Below, one piece after another: positions 42,243-49,936 of a stretch of 64,000 bases of DNA. Position numbers and translations under genes: made by a program. Position 1 is the first letter of the stretch; each line of letters begins with the position of its first letter. The notes beneath the pieces were generated by a model, which worked only from the letters and a program-made list of their open reading frames with translations, had not been told where the DNA came from and did no database searches. The DNA comes from Morganella sibonii (GTDB taxonomy: Bacteria; Pseudomonadota; Gammaproteobacteria; Enterobacterales; Enterobacteriaceae): the NCBI RefSeq assembly GCF_040560245.1, contig NZ_JAKMWP010000008.1; one strand, 5' to 3'.

Positions 42243-43391
42243 TTACTGCGCAGTTTGTGTACTTTGCCGTGCGTTGCGCGGTGCACAGATAAGTGTTCCC
42301 GCTGCGCAGATAAACAGTGACATACCGAGATTCTGGCTCAATCCGGCCAGCGCCAGTCCGCCGCCAATCAGCAGGTAATACATCAGACCCAGCAGGGCGC
42401 CTGCGGTACCGAGGCGATCGCGGTAATCCTGTAACACACCGGCCAGAATATTCGGAATGGCCAGCCCGTAGGAAACAACGACTCCGGTGACCGGCAGTAC
42501 GAACAGGACCGAGTCAGATAACAGCCAGACCGCAGAGGCACTGATAATCCCGATCACAGCCGCCAGACGGATCAGTGAATGGGTGTGCCATCCGCGTTTG
42601 AGTAACCGCCGGTTAATCAGTGATCCGGCTGCAACACCGAGAGCCAGCAATAATCCGCTGTAACCGAATTCCTGTTGTGTTAATCCCAGTTCACTGAAAT
42701 AAAACGGTGCTAACTGGTAATAGCTGAACAGACTGATATTCAGAAAGGCAATCAGCAGCACATTACGCAGGATAAATCCGTCTCTCAGCATCCGTCCTGC
42801 CGTTTCCGGCAGAGAGATGACGGTAATATGTACCGGCGCTGTTTCCGGCAGCCGGAGCGCAGTCCAGACCAGTAAAACAACGGCCAGTACCGCAAGCCCG
42901 GTAAAGACGCCCTGATAACCGGCAAAACCGGTCAGTGCCGCGCCGCTGAACATACCCAGCGCCGGACTGACAGCCAGTGCGATCCCCATAACAGAGAACA
43001 CCTTTGCCAGCTCATCGCCTCTGTAACAATCACGCATGATGGTTTGTGTGCCGACAGAGCCGACCGCCGCCCCGAAAGCAGACAACATCCGCAGGATCAG
43101 CAACACACTGAAATCTTTTGTGATAACCGCACCGCAGGATGCGACCGCGTAAAGTGCAAGCCCGCTCAGCATAGTGCGTCTGCGGCCTGCAATATCACAT
43201 AAACGTCCCCAGGTGATCACGCCAAAAGCAAAGGCAAAAAAGTACAGTGACAGTGTCTGCCCTGCCTGTGCCGCACTGACACCAAAGCCTTGTGCAATAT
43301 CTGTCAGCGCCGGGCTGTAAATGGTTTCCACTATCTGCGGGAACATCATCAGCGCAACGGCGAGCGTTAATGTCGGTTTTTGTATTGTCAT
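42243..43391 (-). CDS. MFS exporter, DHA1 (Bcr/CflA-like) family
   Basis: This is a 382-residue protein with about 12 transmembrane spans. Supporting segments are PQIVETIYSPALTDIAQ (motif-D-like first loop), WGRLCDIAGRRRTMLSG (MFS motif A after TM2), and GAAVGSVGTQTIMRD. It is probably a drug or metabolite exporter; the substrate is unknown. The ATG at 43391 follows AGGGGA. It is divergent from an AraC-type regulator, which likely controls it. It does not belong to the E. coli ybgI-gltA neighbourhood. Confidence 0.88.
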   Translation of the reverse strand: MTIQKPTLTLAVALMMFPQIVETIYSPALTDIAQGFGVSAAQAGQTLSLYFFAFAFGVITWGRLCDIAGRRRTMLSGLALYAVASCGAVITKDFSVLLILRMLSAFGAAVGSVGTQTIMRDCYRGDELAKVFSVMGIALAVSPALGMFSGAALTGFAGYQGVFTGLAVLAVVLLVWTALRLPETAPVHITVISLPETAGRMLRDGFILRNVLLIAFLNISLFSYYQLAPFYFSELGLTQQEFGYSGLLLALGVAAGSLINRRLLKRGWHTHSLIRLAAVIGIISASAVWLLSDSVLFVLPVTGVVVSYGLAIPNILAGVLQDYRDRLGTAGALLGLMYYLLIGGGLALAGLSQNLGMSLFICAAGTLICAPRNARQSTQTAQ

Positions 43392-43495
43392 TTTTGTCCC
43401 CTTTTCTGTAACTGAAATGAACGGGGTGAAGATTAGCAAAAGAGAGAATGTCTTATTATAATAATCCGGACATTCTGTTTATCAAAAGGGACAAT
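43392..43495. promoter_or_regulatory. MFS / AraC divergent promoter with inverted repeat
   Basis: Within this 104-base interval an exact 8-bp inverted repeat, AGAATGTC (43445-43452) and GACATTCT (43469-43476), has a 16-base spacer. It is a candidate operator for the AraC-family regulator acting on both genes. Confidence 0.5.
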
Positions 43496-44260
43496 ATGGC
43501 GTGGCTGAAACAAAGTGATGAATTTGATGCAGACAGCTATTCCGTACCGCTGATTGGTATTGCCGCAGAGATGGCTGCGCAGCATGATTCCGGCTTTCAC
43601 CGCCATCAGCGCGGACAATTGCTGTTTACTGAACGCGGGGCGATTCAGATCACCCTGACTGATACGTTATCAGTGCTGCCGCCGACACGGGTGGCGTGGA
43701 TCCCGCCACGGGTGCTGCACCGTGTGCAGATGTTTGAGGCTGTCGGTTACCGGTCGCTGTATCCGGATGCGCAGCTCAGTGCCTGCCTGCCGGCAACCAG
43801 TGAAATTTTCGGGGTATCGCCGCTGCTGCGCGAGATCCTGTTTTTGTTTGCCGGTCTGCCGTTTGACAGTGACTGGACACAATCACGGTTACAGCATCTG
43901 TTACCGGTATTTATGGATGAGATGGCGCTGGCCGGACGTGAAGATATGCAGTTACCGCTGCCCTCTGACCGGCGGCTGAAAACGCTTGATCCGCAGATTT
44001 TGCCGCCGCCGCTGAATGAACTGGCATCGCGCTGTGGTGCAGGGGAAAAAACGATCACACGGATTTTCCGCCGGGAAACCGGTATGAGCTATCAGCAATG
44101 GCGGCAGCAGTGGCGACTAATTAAATCTGTTGAACTTTTGGCGAAAAAATACCGCAGCAGTGATATTGCACAGGCACTCGGATTTGCCAGTGACAGTGCC
44201 TTTGTCTCTTTCTTCCGCAAGATGACCGGAAAAACCCCCGGTGAATATATGGGGAAATGA
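43496..44260 (+). CDS. AraC-family transcriptional regulator with cupin sensor domain
   Basis: This is a 254-residue regulator. The N-terminal cupin-like domain includes HRHQRGQLLFTERGAIQI and VAWIPPRVLHRV; the C-terminal double helix-turn-helix includes ITRIFRRETGMSYQQWRQQW and DIAQALGFASDSAFVSFFRK. The architecture resembles the E. coli NimR (YeaM) type that controls a divergent MFS gene. I use the ATG at 43496 (AAGGGA upstream); an in-frame ATG at 43448 would add 16 residues but lies inside the putative operator. Confidence 0.9.
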   Translation: MAWLKQSDEFDADSYSVPLIGIAAEMAAQHDSGFHRHQRGQLLFTERGAIQITLTDTLSVLPPTRVAWIPPRVLHRVQMFEAVGYRSLYPDAQLSACLPATSEIFGVSPLLREILFLFAGLPFDSDWTQSRLQHLLPVFMDEMALAGREDMQLPLPSDRRLKTLDPQILPPPLNELASRCGAGEKTITRIFRRETGMSYQQWRQQWRLIKSVELLAKKYRSSDIAQALGFASDSAFVSFFRKMTGKTPGEYMGK

Positions 44261-44286
44261 ATAAGACGTGGACAAGAATGCATAAT

Positions 44287-44308
44287 AAAACCCTCCGGAG
44301 AGGGTTTT
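44287..44308. terminator. Bidirectional terminator between AraC gene and gltA
   Basis: AAAACCCTC and GAGGGTTTT form a perfect 9-bp stem with a CGGA tetraloop, symmetrical for the two convergent genes. Confidence 0.85.
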
Positions 44309-44332
44309 ATAAGGACGGATGCGGTATTAATA

Positions 44333-45625
44333 CTATGAACTGCGTTTAGTGACTTTGGTTTCAAACGAACGTTCAGTGTAACCGGTATAAAGCTGGCGCG
44401 GACGGGCAATTTTGAGGCCGTCGTCGTGCATTTCGCTCCAGTGGGCGATCCAGCCGATGGTGCGGCCGATAGCAAAGATCACGGTGAACATATTCGACGG
44501 AATACCCAGTGCTTTCAGGATGATACCGGAGTAGAAATCCACGTTCGGGTAGAGTTTCTTCTCGATGAAGTACGGGTCGTTCAGCGCGATACGCTCCAGC
44601 TCCATCGCCACTTCCAGCAGACTGTCATTCAGGCCCAGCTCGTTGAGCACTTCGTGGCAGGTTTCACGCATCACTTTGGCGCGCGGGTCATGGTTTTTGT
44701 ACACGCGGTGGCCAAAGCCCATCAGACGGAAAGAGTCATTTTTATCTTTCGCGCGCTCAATAAAGGCCGGGATGTGTTCGACGGTCTGGATCTCTTCCAG
44801 CATCCGCAGGCAGGCTTCGTTCGCGCCGCCGTGTGCAGGTCCCCACAGGGAGGCAATACCGGCTGCGATACAGGCGAACGGGTTGGCACCGGAAGAACCG
44901 GCGGTCCGCACGGTTGAGGTGGATGCGTTCTGTTCGTGATCGGCGTGCAGGATCAGGATTCTGTCCATTGCACGTTCCAGTACCGGATTTACCACGTACT
45001 CTTCGCACGGAGTGGCAAACATCATACGCAGGAAGTTACCGGCGTAGGAAAGATTGTTCTTCGGATAGACAAAAGGCTGTCCGACAGAGTATTTGTAACA
45101 CATTGCCGCCACGGTCGGCATTTTGGAGAGCAGACGGTAGGCCGCAATTTCGCGGTGGCGCGGATTATTCACATCCAGCGAGTCATGGTAGAACGCTGCC
45201 AGTGCACCGGTTACGCCGCAGAGGACGGCCATCGGGTGAGAGTCACGGCGGAACCCGTTAAATAAGCGGGTAATTTGCTCGTGGATCATGGTGTGGCGTT
45301 TTACGGTTTCTTTAAACTCGTCATACTCTTTCTGGCCGGGCGCTTCGCCGTAGAGCAGGATATAACACACTTCCAGATAATCAGATTTCATCGCCAGCTC
45401 TTCGATAGGGAAGCCGCGATGTAACAGGATACCTTCATCACCGTCGATATACGTGATTTTGGATTCACAGGACGCAGTGGAGGTGAAGCCGGGGTCAAAG
45501 GTGTAGTAGCCTTTGCCGCCGAGCGTCCGGACATCGACTACGGGCTGGCCGAGAGTCGGGCTCAGGATATCCAGATCAGTAACCCTGACGCCGTTTAGTG
45601 TCAGCTCCGCCTTTATATTAGACAT
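44333..45625 (-). CDS. gltA: Citrate synthase GltA
   Basis: This is the type II hexameric citrate synthase, the entry enzyme of the TCA cycle. The product has 430 residues. Catalytic elements visible are ILHADHEQNAST (His), SLWGPAHGGANEACL (His), and the Asp-containing NVDFYSGIILKALGIP. The start at 45625 (MSNIKAELT) follows AAGGAG by seven bases; the frame opens 18 codons upstream. It is divergent from sdhCDAB. Confidence 0.98.
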   Translation of the reverse strand: MSNIKAELTLNGVRVTDLDILSPTLGQPVVDVRTLGGKGYYTFDPGFTSTASCESKITYIDGDEGILLHRGFPIEELAMKSDYLEVCYILLYGEAPGQKEYDEFKETVKRHTMIHEQITRLFNGFRRDSHPMAVLCGVTGALAAFYHDSLDVNNPRHREIAAYRLLSKMPTVAAMCYKYSVGQPFVYPKNNLSYAGNFLRMMFATPCEEYVVNPVLERAMDRILILHADHEQNASTSTVRTAGSSGANPFACIAAGIASLWGPAHGGANEACLRMLEEIQTVEHIPAFIERAKDKNDSFRLMGFGHRVYKNHDPRAKVMRETCHEVLNELGLNDSLLEVAMELERIALNDPYFIEKKLYPNVDFYSGIILKALGIPSNMFTVIFAIGRTIGWIAHWSEMHDDGLKIARPRQLYTGYTERSFETKVTKRSS

Positions 45626-46214
45626 GTAGGTCTCCTTAGCGCATTTATTATTTGTTTTGCAATCTTTTGTGATAACCACGGGGGCGTTACCTCAATGGAT
45701 ACCGTACCTGGTATTACGTTATCCGGTACGGCGCACCAATGTGTTATCAGATTGTTAGTGAAACTTTGTGTTGCGATAAAAGTTATGTTGTACAGCAAGA
45801 TATTGTGCATTTTTTGCAAGTTACACTTTTGCATAAGTTTGCACTTACGGGAAGTCTTTCTTGCCGGTAATCGTCAGTTTAATTTTTGTATTTAACCACA
45901 TAATGTAATTCAATTGTTGTCAAAATGTCACAAGTAATAATAATGGGCGTTTTTATTGTGTGAACCGTGATCTTATTCACTGTTCTGGCTAAATCTGACC
46001 AAACATTTTGTATGGGAATTGTAATCATATTGTGAAGTCCATATACTGCCCCAAGGTCTCCGGAATTCCCTGAAGCAGGAGCACCCAGCGTAACTGAATC
46101 ATTACTTTTGTAAAACAATACGGATGTGAATTTTACTTAAGGATTGTTCTTATTTCCCCAGCGCTGTCTGATTTCCGCCCGGGTCCGGAGGAAGGAAAAA
46201 TAATAAAGAGCTGT
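45626..46214. promoter_or_regulatory. gltA / sdhC divergent control region
   Basis: These 589 bases lie between the two TCA transcription units. Near gltA, an exact 7-bp inverted repeat CCGTACC/GGTACGG (45702-45708 and 45725-45731) lies in the probable 5' leader. Toward sdhC there is a CRP-like site (45966-45981) and a good sigma-70 promoter (46019-46047), leaving an sdh leader of about 160 bases. I saw no coding sequence; an open frame at 45695-45895 lacks a ribosome site. Confidence 0.5.
46019..46047 (+). promoter_or_regulatory. Candidate sdhC promoter
   Basis: TTGTAA and TATACT are separated by exactly 17 bases on the plus strand. A CRP-like motif CGTGA-N6-TCACT lies upstream at 45966-45981, centred roughly 80 bases before the expected start point. 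Confidence 0.55.
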
Positions 46215-46604
46215 GTGGGCAAAATTGTGAAAAAACAACGACCTGTCAATTTAGACTTGCAGACGATCCACTTTCCGATCCCTGCAATCGCTTCAATTTT
46301 ACACCGTGTCTCAGGCGTCATTACCTTTGTGGCTGTAGCGATTCTGCTGTGGCTGTTAGGGTTGTCGCTGTCCTCACCGGAAGGGTTTGCGCAGGCTGCT
46401 GATATCATGAGCGGTTTCTTCGCGAAGTTTATCCTCTGGGGCATCCTCACTGCATTGGCTTATCACATCTGTGGCGGTATCCGTCACATGTTAATGGATT
46501 TCGGATTTGTTGATGAAACACTGGCTGCCGGTATTTCATCCGCGAAGATTTCCATGGTTCTGACTGTGATTTTAGCCGTGTTAGCGGGGGTTCTGGTATG
46601 GTGA
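46215..46604 (+). CDS. sdhC: Succinate dehydrogenase cytochrome b556 subunit SdhC
   Basis: SdhC is a membrane anchor of complex II that binds haem b and ubiquinone. The 129-residue protein has three spans and is very close to E. coli: VKKQRPVNLDLQTIHFPIPA, ASILHRVSGVITF, and the haem-ligand region AYHICGGIRHMLMDFG. The start is GTG at 46215; its AAAGAG ribosome site is weak. sdhD starts before the sdhC stop. Confidence 0.96.
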   Translation: MGKIVKKQRPVNLDLQTIHFPIPAIASILHRVSGVITFVAVAILLWLLGLSLSSPEGFAQAADIMSGFFAKFILWGILTALAYHICGGIRHMLMDFGFVDETLAAGISSAKISMVLTVILAVLAGVLVW

Positions 46605-46957
46605 ATAATTCAAAAATCAGTGCGACCACGCTCGGCCGTAACGGTATTCAGGATTGGTTAATTCTGCGTGCCAGCGCGATTGTGATTACACTTTATGTAC
46701 TCTACCTCATCGGCTTTGTGGCCTTTACTTCAGACATCACTTATGACGTCTGGCGTGGCTTCTTTGCCTCTTCATTCACTCAGGTGTTCACCACGCTGAC
46801 ATTGATAGCCATTCTCGCCCACGCCTGGGTCGGGTTATGGCAGGTACTGACGGATTACGTCAAGTGCCTGAGCCTGCGTCTGCTGCTGCAATTTATTGTG
46901 ATTATTGCACTGGCCGCTTATGTCATTTACGGTTCAATCATTGTGTGGGGTGTCTAA
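46598..46957 (+). CDS. sdhD: Succinate dehydrogenase membrane anchor SdhD
   Basis: This is the second membrane anchor of complex II (119 residues, three spans), providing the other haem ligand and part of the quinone site. Family segments are LGRNGIQDWLILRASAIVI, ILAHAWVGLWQVLTDYVK, and the terminal IVWGV. It overlaps sdhC by seven bases and abuts sdhA. Confidence 0.96.
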   Translation: MVNNSKISATTLGRNGIQDWLILRASAIVITLYVLYLIGFVAFTSDITYDVWRGFFASSFTQVFTTLTLIAILAHAWVGLWQVLTDYVKCLSLRLLLQFIVIIALAAYVIYGSIIVWGV

Positions 46958-48724
46958 ATGAGCTTACCTGTCAGAGAGTTTGACGCAGTTGTTATCGGTG
47001 CAGGCGGCGCAGGTATGCGCGCGGCACTCCAGATTTCTCAGTCCGGCCTGTCCTGTGCCCTGTTATCCAAAGTGTTTCCGACCCGCTCTCATACCGTATC
47101 CGCCCAGGGTGGTATCACGGTGGCGCTGGGGAATACCCATCCGGATAACTGGGAATGGCATATGTACGACACTGTAAAAGGGTCGGATTACATCGGTGAC
47201 CAGGACGCTATCGAATATATGTGTAAAACCGGCCCGGAAGCGGTGCTGGAACTGGAACACATGGGATTACCGTTTTCCCGCCTGGATGACGGCAGCATTT
47301 ATCAGCGCCCGTTCGGCGGACAATCCAAAGATTTCGGGGGCGAGCAGGCTGCACGTACGGCCGCCGCAGCTGACCGTACCGGTCATGCACTGCTGCATAC
47401 GCTGTATCAGCAGAACCTGAAAAATCACACCACGATTTTTTCCGAATGGTATGCCCTGGATCTGGTGAAAAACCAGGACGGCGCCATTATGGGCACCACC
47501 GCTATCTGTATCGAAACCGGTGAAGTGGTCTATTTCAAAGCCAAAGCCACGATTCTGGCAACCGGTGGTGCAGGACGTATCTATCAGTCCACCACTAACG
47601 CCCATATCAACACCGGTGATGGTGTCGGCATGGCCGTTCGTGCCGGTATTCCGTTGCAGGATATGGAGATGTGGCAGTTCCACCCGACCGGGATTGCCGG
47701 TGCGGGGGTTCTGGTCACAGAAGGCTGTCGTGGTGAGGGTGGTTATCTGCTTAATAAAGACGGCGAACGCTTTATGGAGCGCTACGCACCGAACGCCAAA
47801 GACCTTGCCGGGCGCGACGTGGTTGCCCGTTCCATTATGATCGAAATCCGCGAAGGCCGTGGTTGTGACGGCCCGTGGGGGCCGCATGCGAAGCTGAAAC
47901 TCGACCATCTGGGTAAAGAGGTGCTGGAATCCCGTCTGCCGGGTATTCTGGAGCTGTCACGGACGTTCGCTCACGTTGACCCGGTCAAAGAACCTATCCC
48001 GGTTATCCCGACCTGCCACTATATGATGGGCGGTATCCCGACCAAAGTGACCGGCCAGGTTGTGAGCATGAATGAGCAGGGCGAGGATGTGCTGGTTCCG
48101 GGCCTGTTTGCTGTCGGTGAAATTGCCTGTGTATCCGTCCACGGCGCAAACCGCCTCGGCGGTAACTCGCTGCTTGACCTGGTGGTCTTCGGCCGTTCAG
48201 CCGGTCTGCATCTGAAAGAGTCCATTCTGGAGCAGGGCGCAATGCGCGATGCCGGTGAATCGGATGTTGATGCGGCGCTGGCGCGTCTGAACCGCTGGAA
48301 CAACACCCGCAGTGGTGAAGATCCGGTGGCTATCCGCAAGGCTCTGCAATCCTGCATGCAGCATAACTTCTCGGTATTCCGTGAAGGGGATGCGATGGCA
48401 AAAGGACTGGAAGAGCTGAAAGCCATTAAAGAGCGCCTGCAGTATGCGCGACTGGATGACACCTCATCAGAATTCAACACCCAGCGTATTGAGTGCCTGG
48501 AACTGGATAACCTGATGGAAACGGCGTATTCCACTGCAATGGCCGCCAACTTCCGTACTGAAAGCCGTGGTGCGCACAGCCGTTTTGACTATCCGGATCG
48601 CGATGATGCGAACTGGTTGTGTCATTCCCTGTACCTGCCGCAATCTGAAACCATGACACGTCGTGCGGTGAACATGCAGCCTAAGCTGCGTGAACCTTTC
48701 CCGCCGAAGATTCGTACTTACTGA
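46958..48724 (+). CDS. sdhA: Succinate dehydrogenase flavoprotein SdhA
   Basis: SdhA oxidises succinate to fumarate at a covalently bound FAD. The 588-residue protein has the Rossmann motif GAGGAGMRA (14-22) and the flavinylated His45 in RSHTVSAQGG. Active-site motifs are FHPTGIAGAGVLVTEGCRGEGG and HGANRLGGNSLLDLVVFGR. It begins directly after sdhD. It is the same size as E. coli SdhA. Confidence 0.98.
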   Translation: MSLPVREFDAVVIGAGGAGMRAALQISQSGLSCALLSKVFPTRSHTVSAQGGITVALGNTHPDNWEWHMYDTVKGSDYIGDQDAIEYMCKTGPEAVLELEHMGLPFSRLDDGSIYQRPFGGQSKDFGGEQAARTAAAADRTGHALLHTLYQQNLKNHTTIFSEWYALDLVKNQDGAIMGTTAICIETGEVVYFKAKATILATGGAGRIYQSTTNAHINTGDGVGMAVRAGIPLQDMEMWQFHPTGIAGAGVLVTEGCRGEGGYLLNKDGERFMERYAPNAKDLAGRDVVARSIMIEIREGRGCDGPWGPHAKLKLDHLGKEVLESRLPGILELSRTFAHVDPVKEPIPVIPTCHYMMGGIPTKVTGQVVSMNEQGEDVLVPGLFAVGEIACVSVHGANRLGGNSLLDLVVFGRSAGLHLKESILEQGAMRDAGESDVDAALARLNRWNNTRSGEDPVAIRKALQSCMQHNFSVFREGDAMAKGLEELKAIKERLQYARLDDTSSEFNTQRIECLELDNLMETAYSTAMAANFRTESRGAHSRFDYPDRDDANWLCHSLYLPQSETMTRRAVNMQPKLREPFPPKIRTY

Positions 48725-48758
48725 TGTGTGGTGATGAGGCATTTGCGGAGAGAATACT

Positions 48759-49475
48759 ATGAAAGTTGAATTTTCAGTTTATCGCTATAACCCGGATGTG
48801 GATAACGCACCTCACATGCAGAACTATCAGCTGGATGTGGAGGAAGGCCGGGACATGATGGTGCTGGATGCATTGATCCAGCTGAAAGAGCAGGACCCGA
48901 GCCTGTCATTCCGCCGTTCCTGTCGTGAAGGGGTGTGCGGGTCTGACGGTATCAATATGAACGGCAAAAACGGTCTGGCCTGTATCACACCGCTGTCGGC
49001 ACTGACGAAAGGCGGCAAAAAGGTGGTGATCCGTCCGCTGCCGGGCTTACCGGTGGTGCGGGATCTGGTCGTGGATATGGGGCAGTTCTACGCGCAGTAT
49101 GAAAAGATCCGTCCGTATCTGATCAACGACAATAAAAACCCGCCGGCGCGTGAGCATTTGCAGTCACCTGCGCAGCGTGAAAAGCTCGATGGTCTGTACG
49201 AATGTATCCTGTGTGCCTGCTGCTCGACTTCCTGCCCGTCTTTCTGGTGGAACCCGGATAAATTTATCGGCCCGGCCGGTTTATTGGCGGCGTACCGCTT
49301 CCTGACAGACAGCCGTGATACCGAGACAGAATCCCGCCTCGACGATATCAGTGATGCTTTCAGCGTATTCCGCTGTCACGGCATCATGAACTGCGTCAGT
49401 GTCTGTCCGAAAGGGCTGAATCCGACAAAAGCAATCGGTCATATTAAATCAATGTTACTGAAACGCAGTGCATAA
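48759..49475 (+). CDS. sdhB: Succinate dehydrogenase iron-sulfur subunit SdhB
   Basis: SdhB passes electrons from FAD to ubiquinone through three clusters. The 238-residue protein shows the [2Fe-2S] ligands in SCREGVCGSDGINMNGKNG, then LAC. The [4Fe-4S]/[3Fe-4S] ligands are in ECILCACCSTSCP and RCHGIMNCVSVCPKGLNP. It completes the sdhCDAB unit. Confidence 0.98.
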   Translation: MKVEFSVYRYNPDVDNAPHMQNYQLDVEEGRDMMVLDALIQLKEQDPSLSFRRSCREGVCGSDGINMNGKNGLACITPLSALTKGGKKVVIRPLPGLPVVRDLVVDMGQFYAQYEKIRPYLINDNKNPPAREHLQSPAQREKLDGLYECILCACCSTSCPSFWWNPDKFIGPAGLLAAYRFLTDSRDTETESRLDDISDAFSVFRCHGIMNCVSVCPKGLNPTKAIGHIKSMLLKRSA

Positions 49476-49936
49476 TTGACTTTATTCTGCTTAAGCGATT
49501 GATAATAATAAGATGCCTGCAAGGCAGGCATCTTTTACTAACCCGTAACAATAGGCATAATCTATCGCAGTAAGTGTTAGAAGCGACAATAAATGTAGTT
49601 AATTGTGATTAAGATGTGAGTTTTTTGGTTCAAATGTAAGTATGGTTATAGACAGCACAGGGATTTTCAGCAACGGTTATTCCGTTGCTAAAGGTTCCTC
49701 AGGGATACACAGAACATAAGATGCACAAGCACCACCCGGGAATCCTTTACGCACCGCAATGTATCGCGGTATTAGTTATCACGGCGAAAACTAAACCCGG
49801 CCTCATTCAGGTTGCAGGCAGCGGCAGACGGGGTAATCCGCAGAACAGCGTTATTCTGTTTTCCGGACGGACACGCAGCCGGAACACCGCAGCCGGAAAG
49901 ACAACGGGGATAAAGCTCTAAGCTTAAGGGATCATA
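49476..49936 (+). promoter_or_regulatory. sdhB-sucA intergenic region
   Basis: This 461-base spacer starts with a terminator-like hairpin (49511-49536) and is then AT-rich to about 49640, where a secondary sucA promoter is expected. An open frame at 49685-49921 (78 codons) has no family resemblance or ribosome site and is judged non-coding. In E. coli the sdh and suc genes are co-transcribed across a shorter spacer. Confidence 0.4.
49511..49536 (+). terminator. Partial terminator between sdhB and sucA
   Basis: AGATGCCTGC and GCAGGCATCT form a perfect 10-bp stem with an AAG triloop followed by TTTTA. It probably attenuates read-through from sdhCDAB into sucABCD. Confidence 0.72.

Noticed and set aside
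45695..45895. A 66-codon Cys/Leu-rich frame in the gltA-sdhC interval
   Set aside because: It has no ribosome site and overlaps the gltA promoter and leader. The hydrophobic translation is expected by chance in AT-rich DNA.
49685..49921. A 78-codon frame upstream of sucA
   Set aside because: There is no Shine-Dalgarno sequence, composition is unlike the neighbours, and no family is recognised. It is more likely sucA leader sequence.
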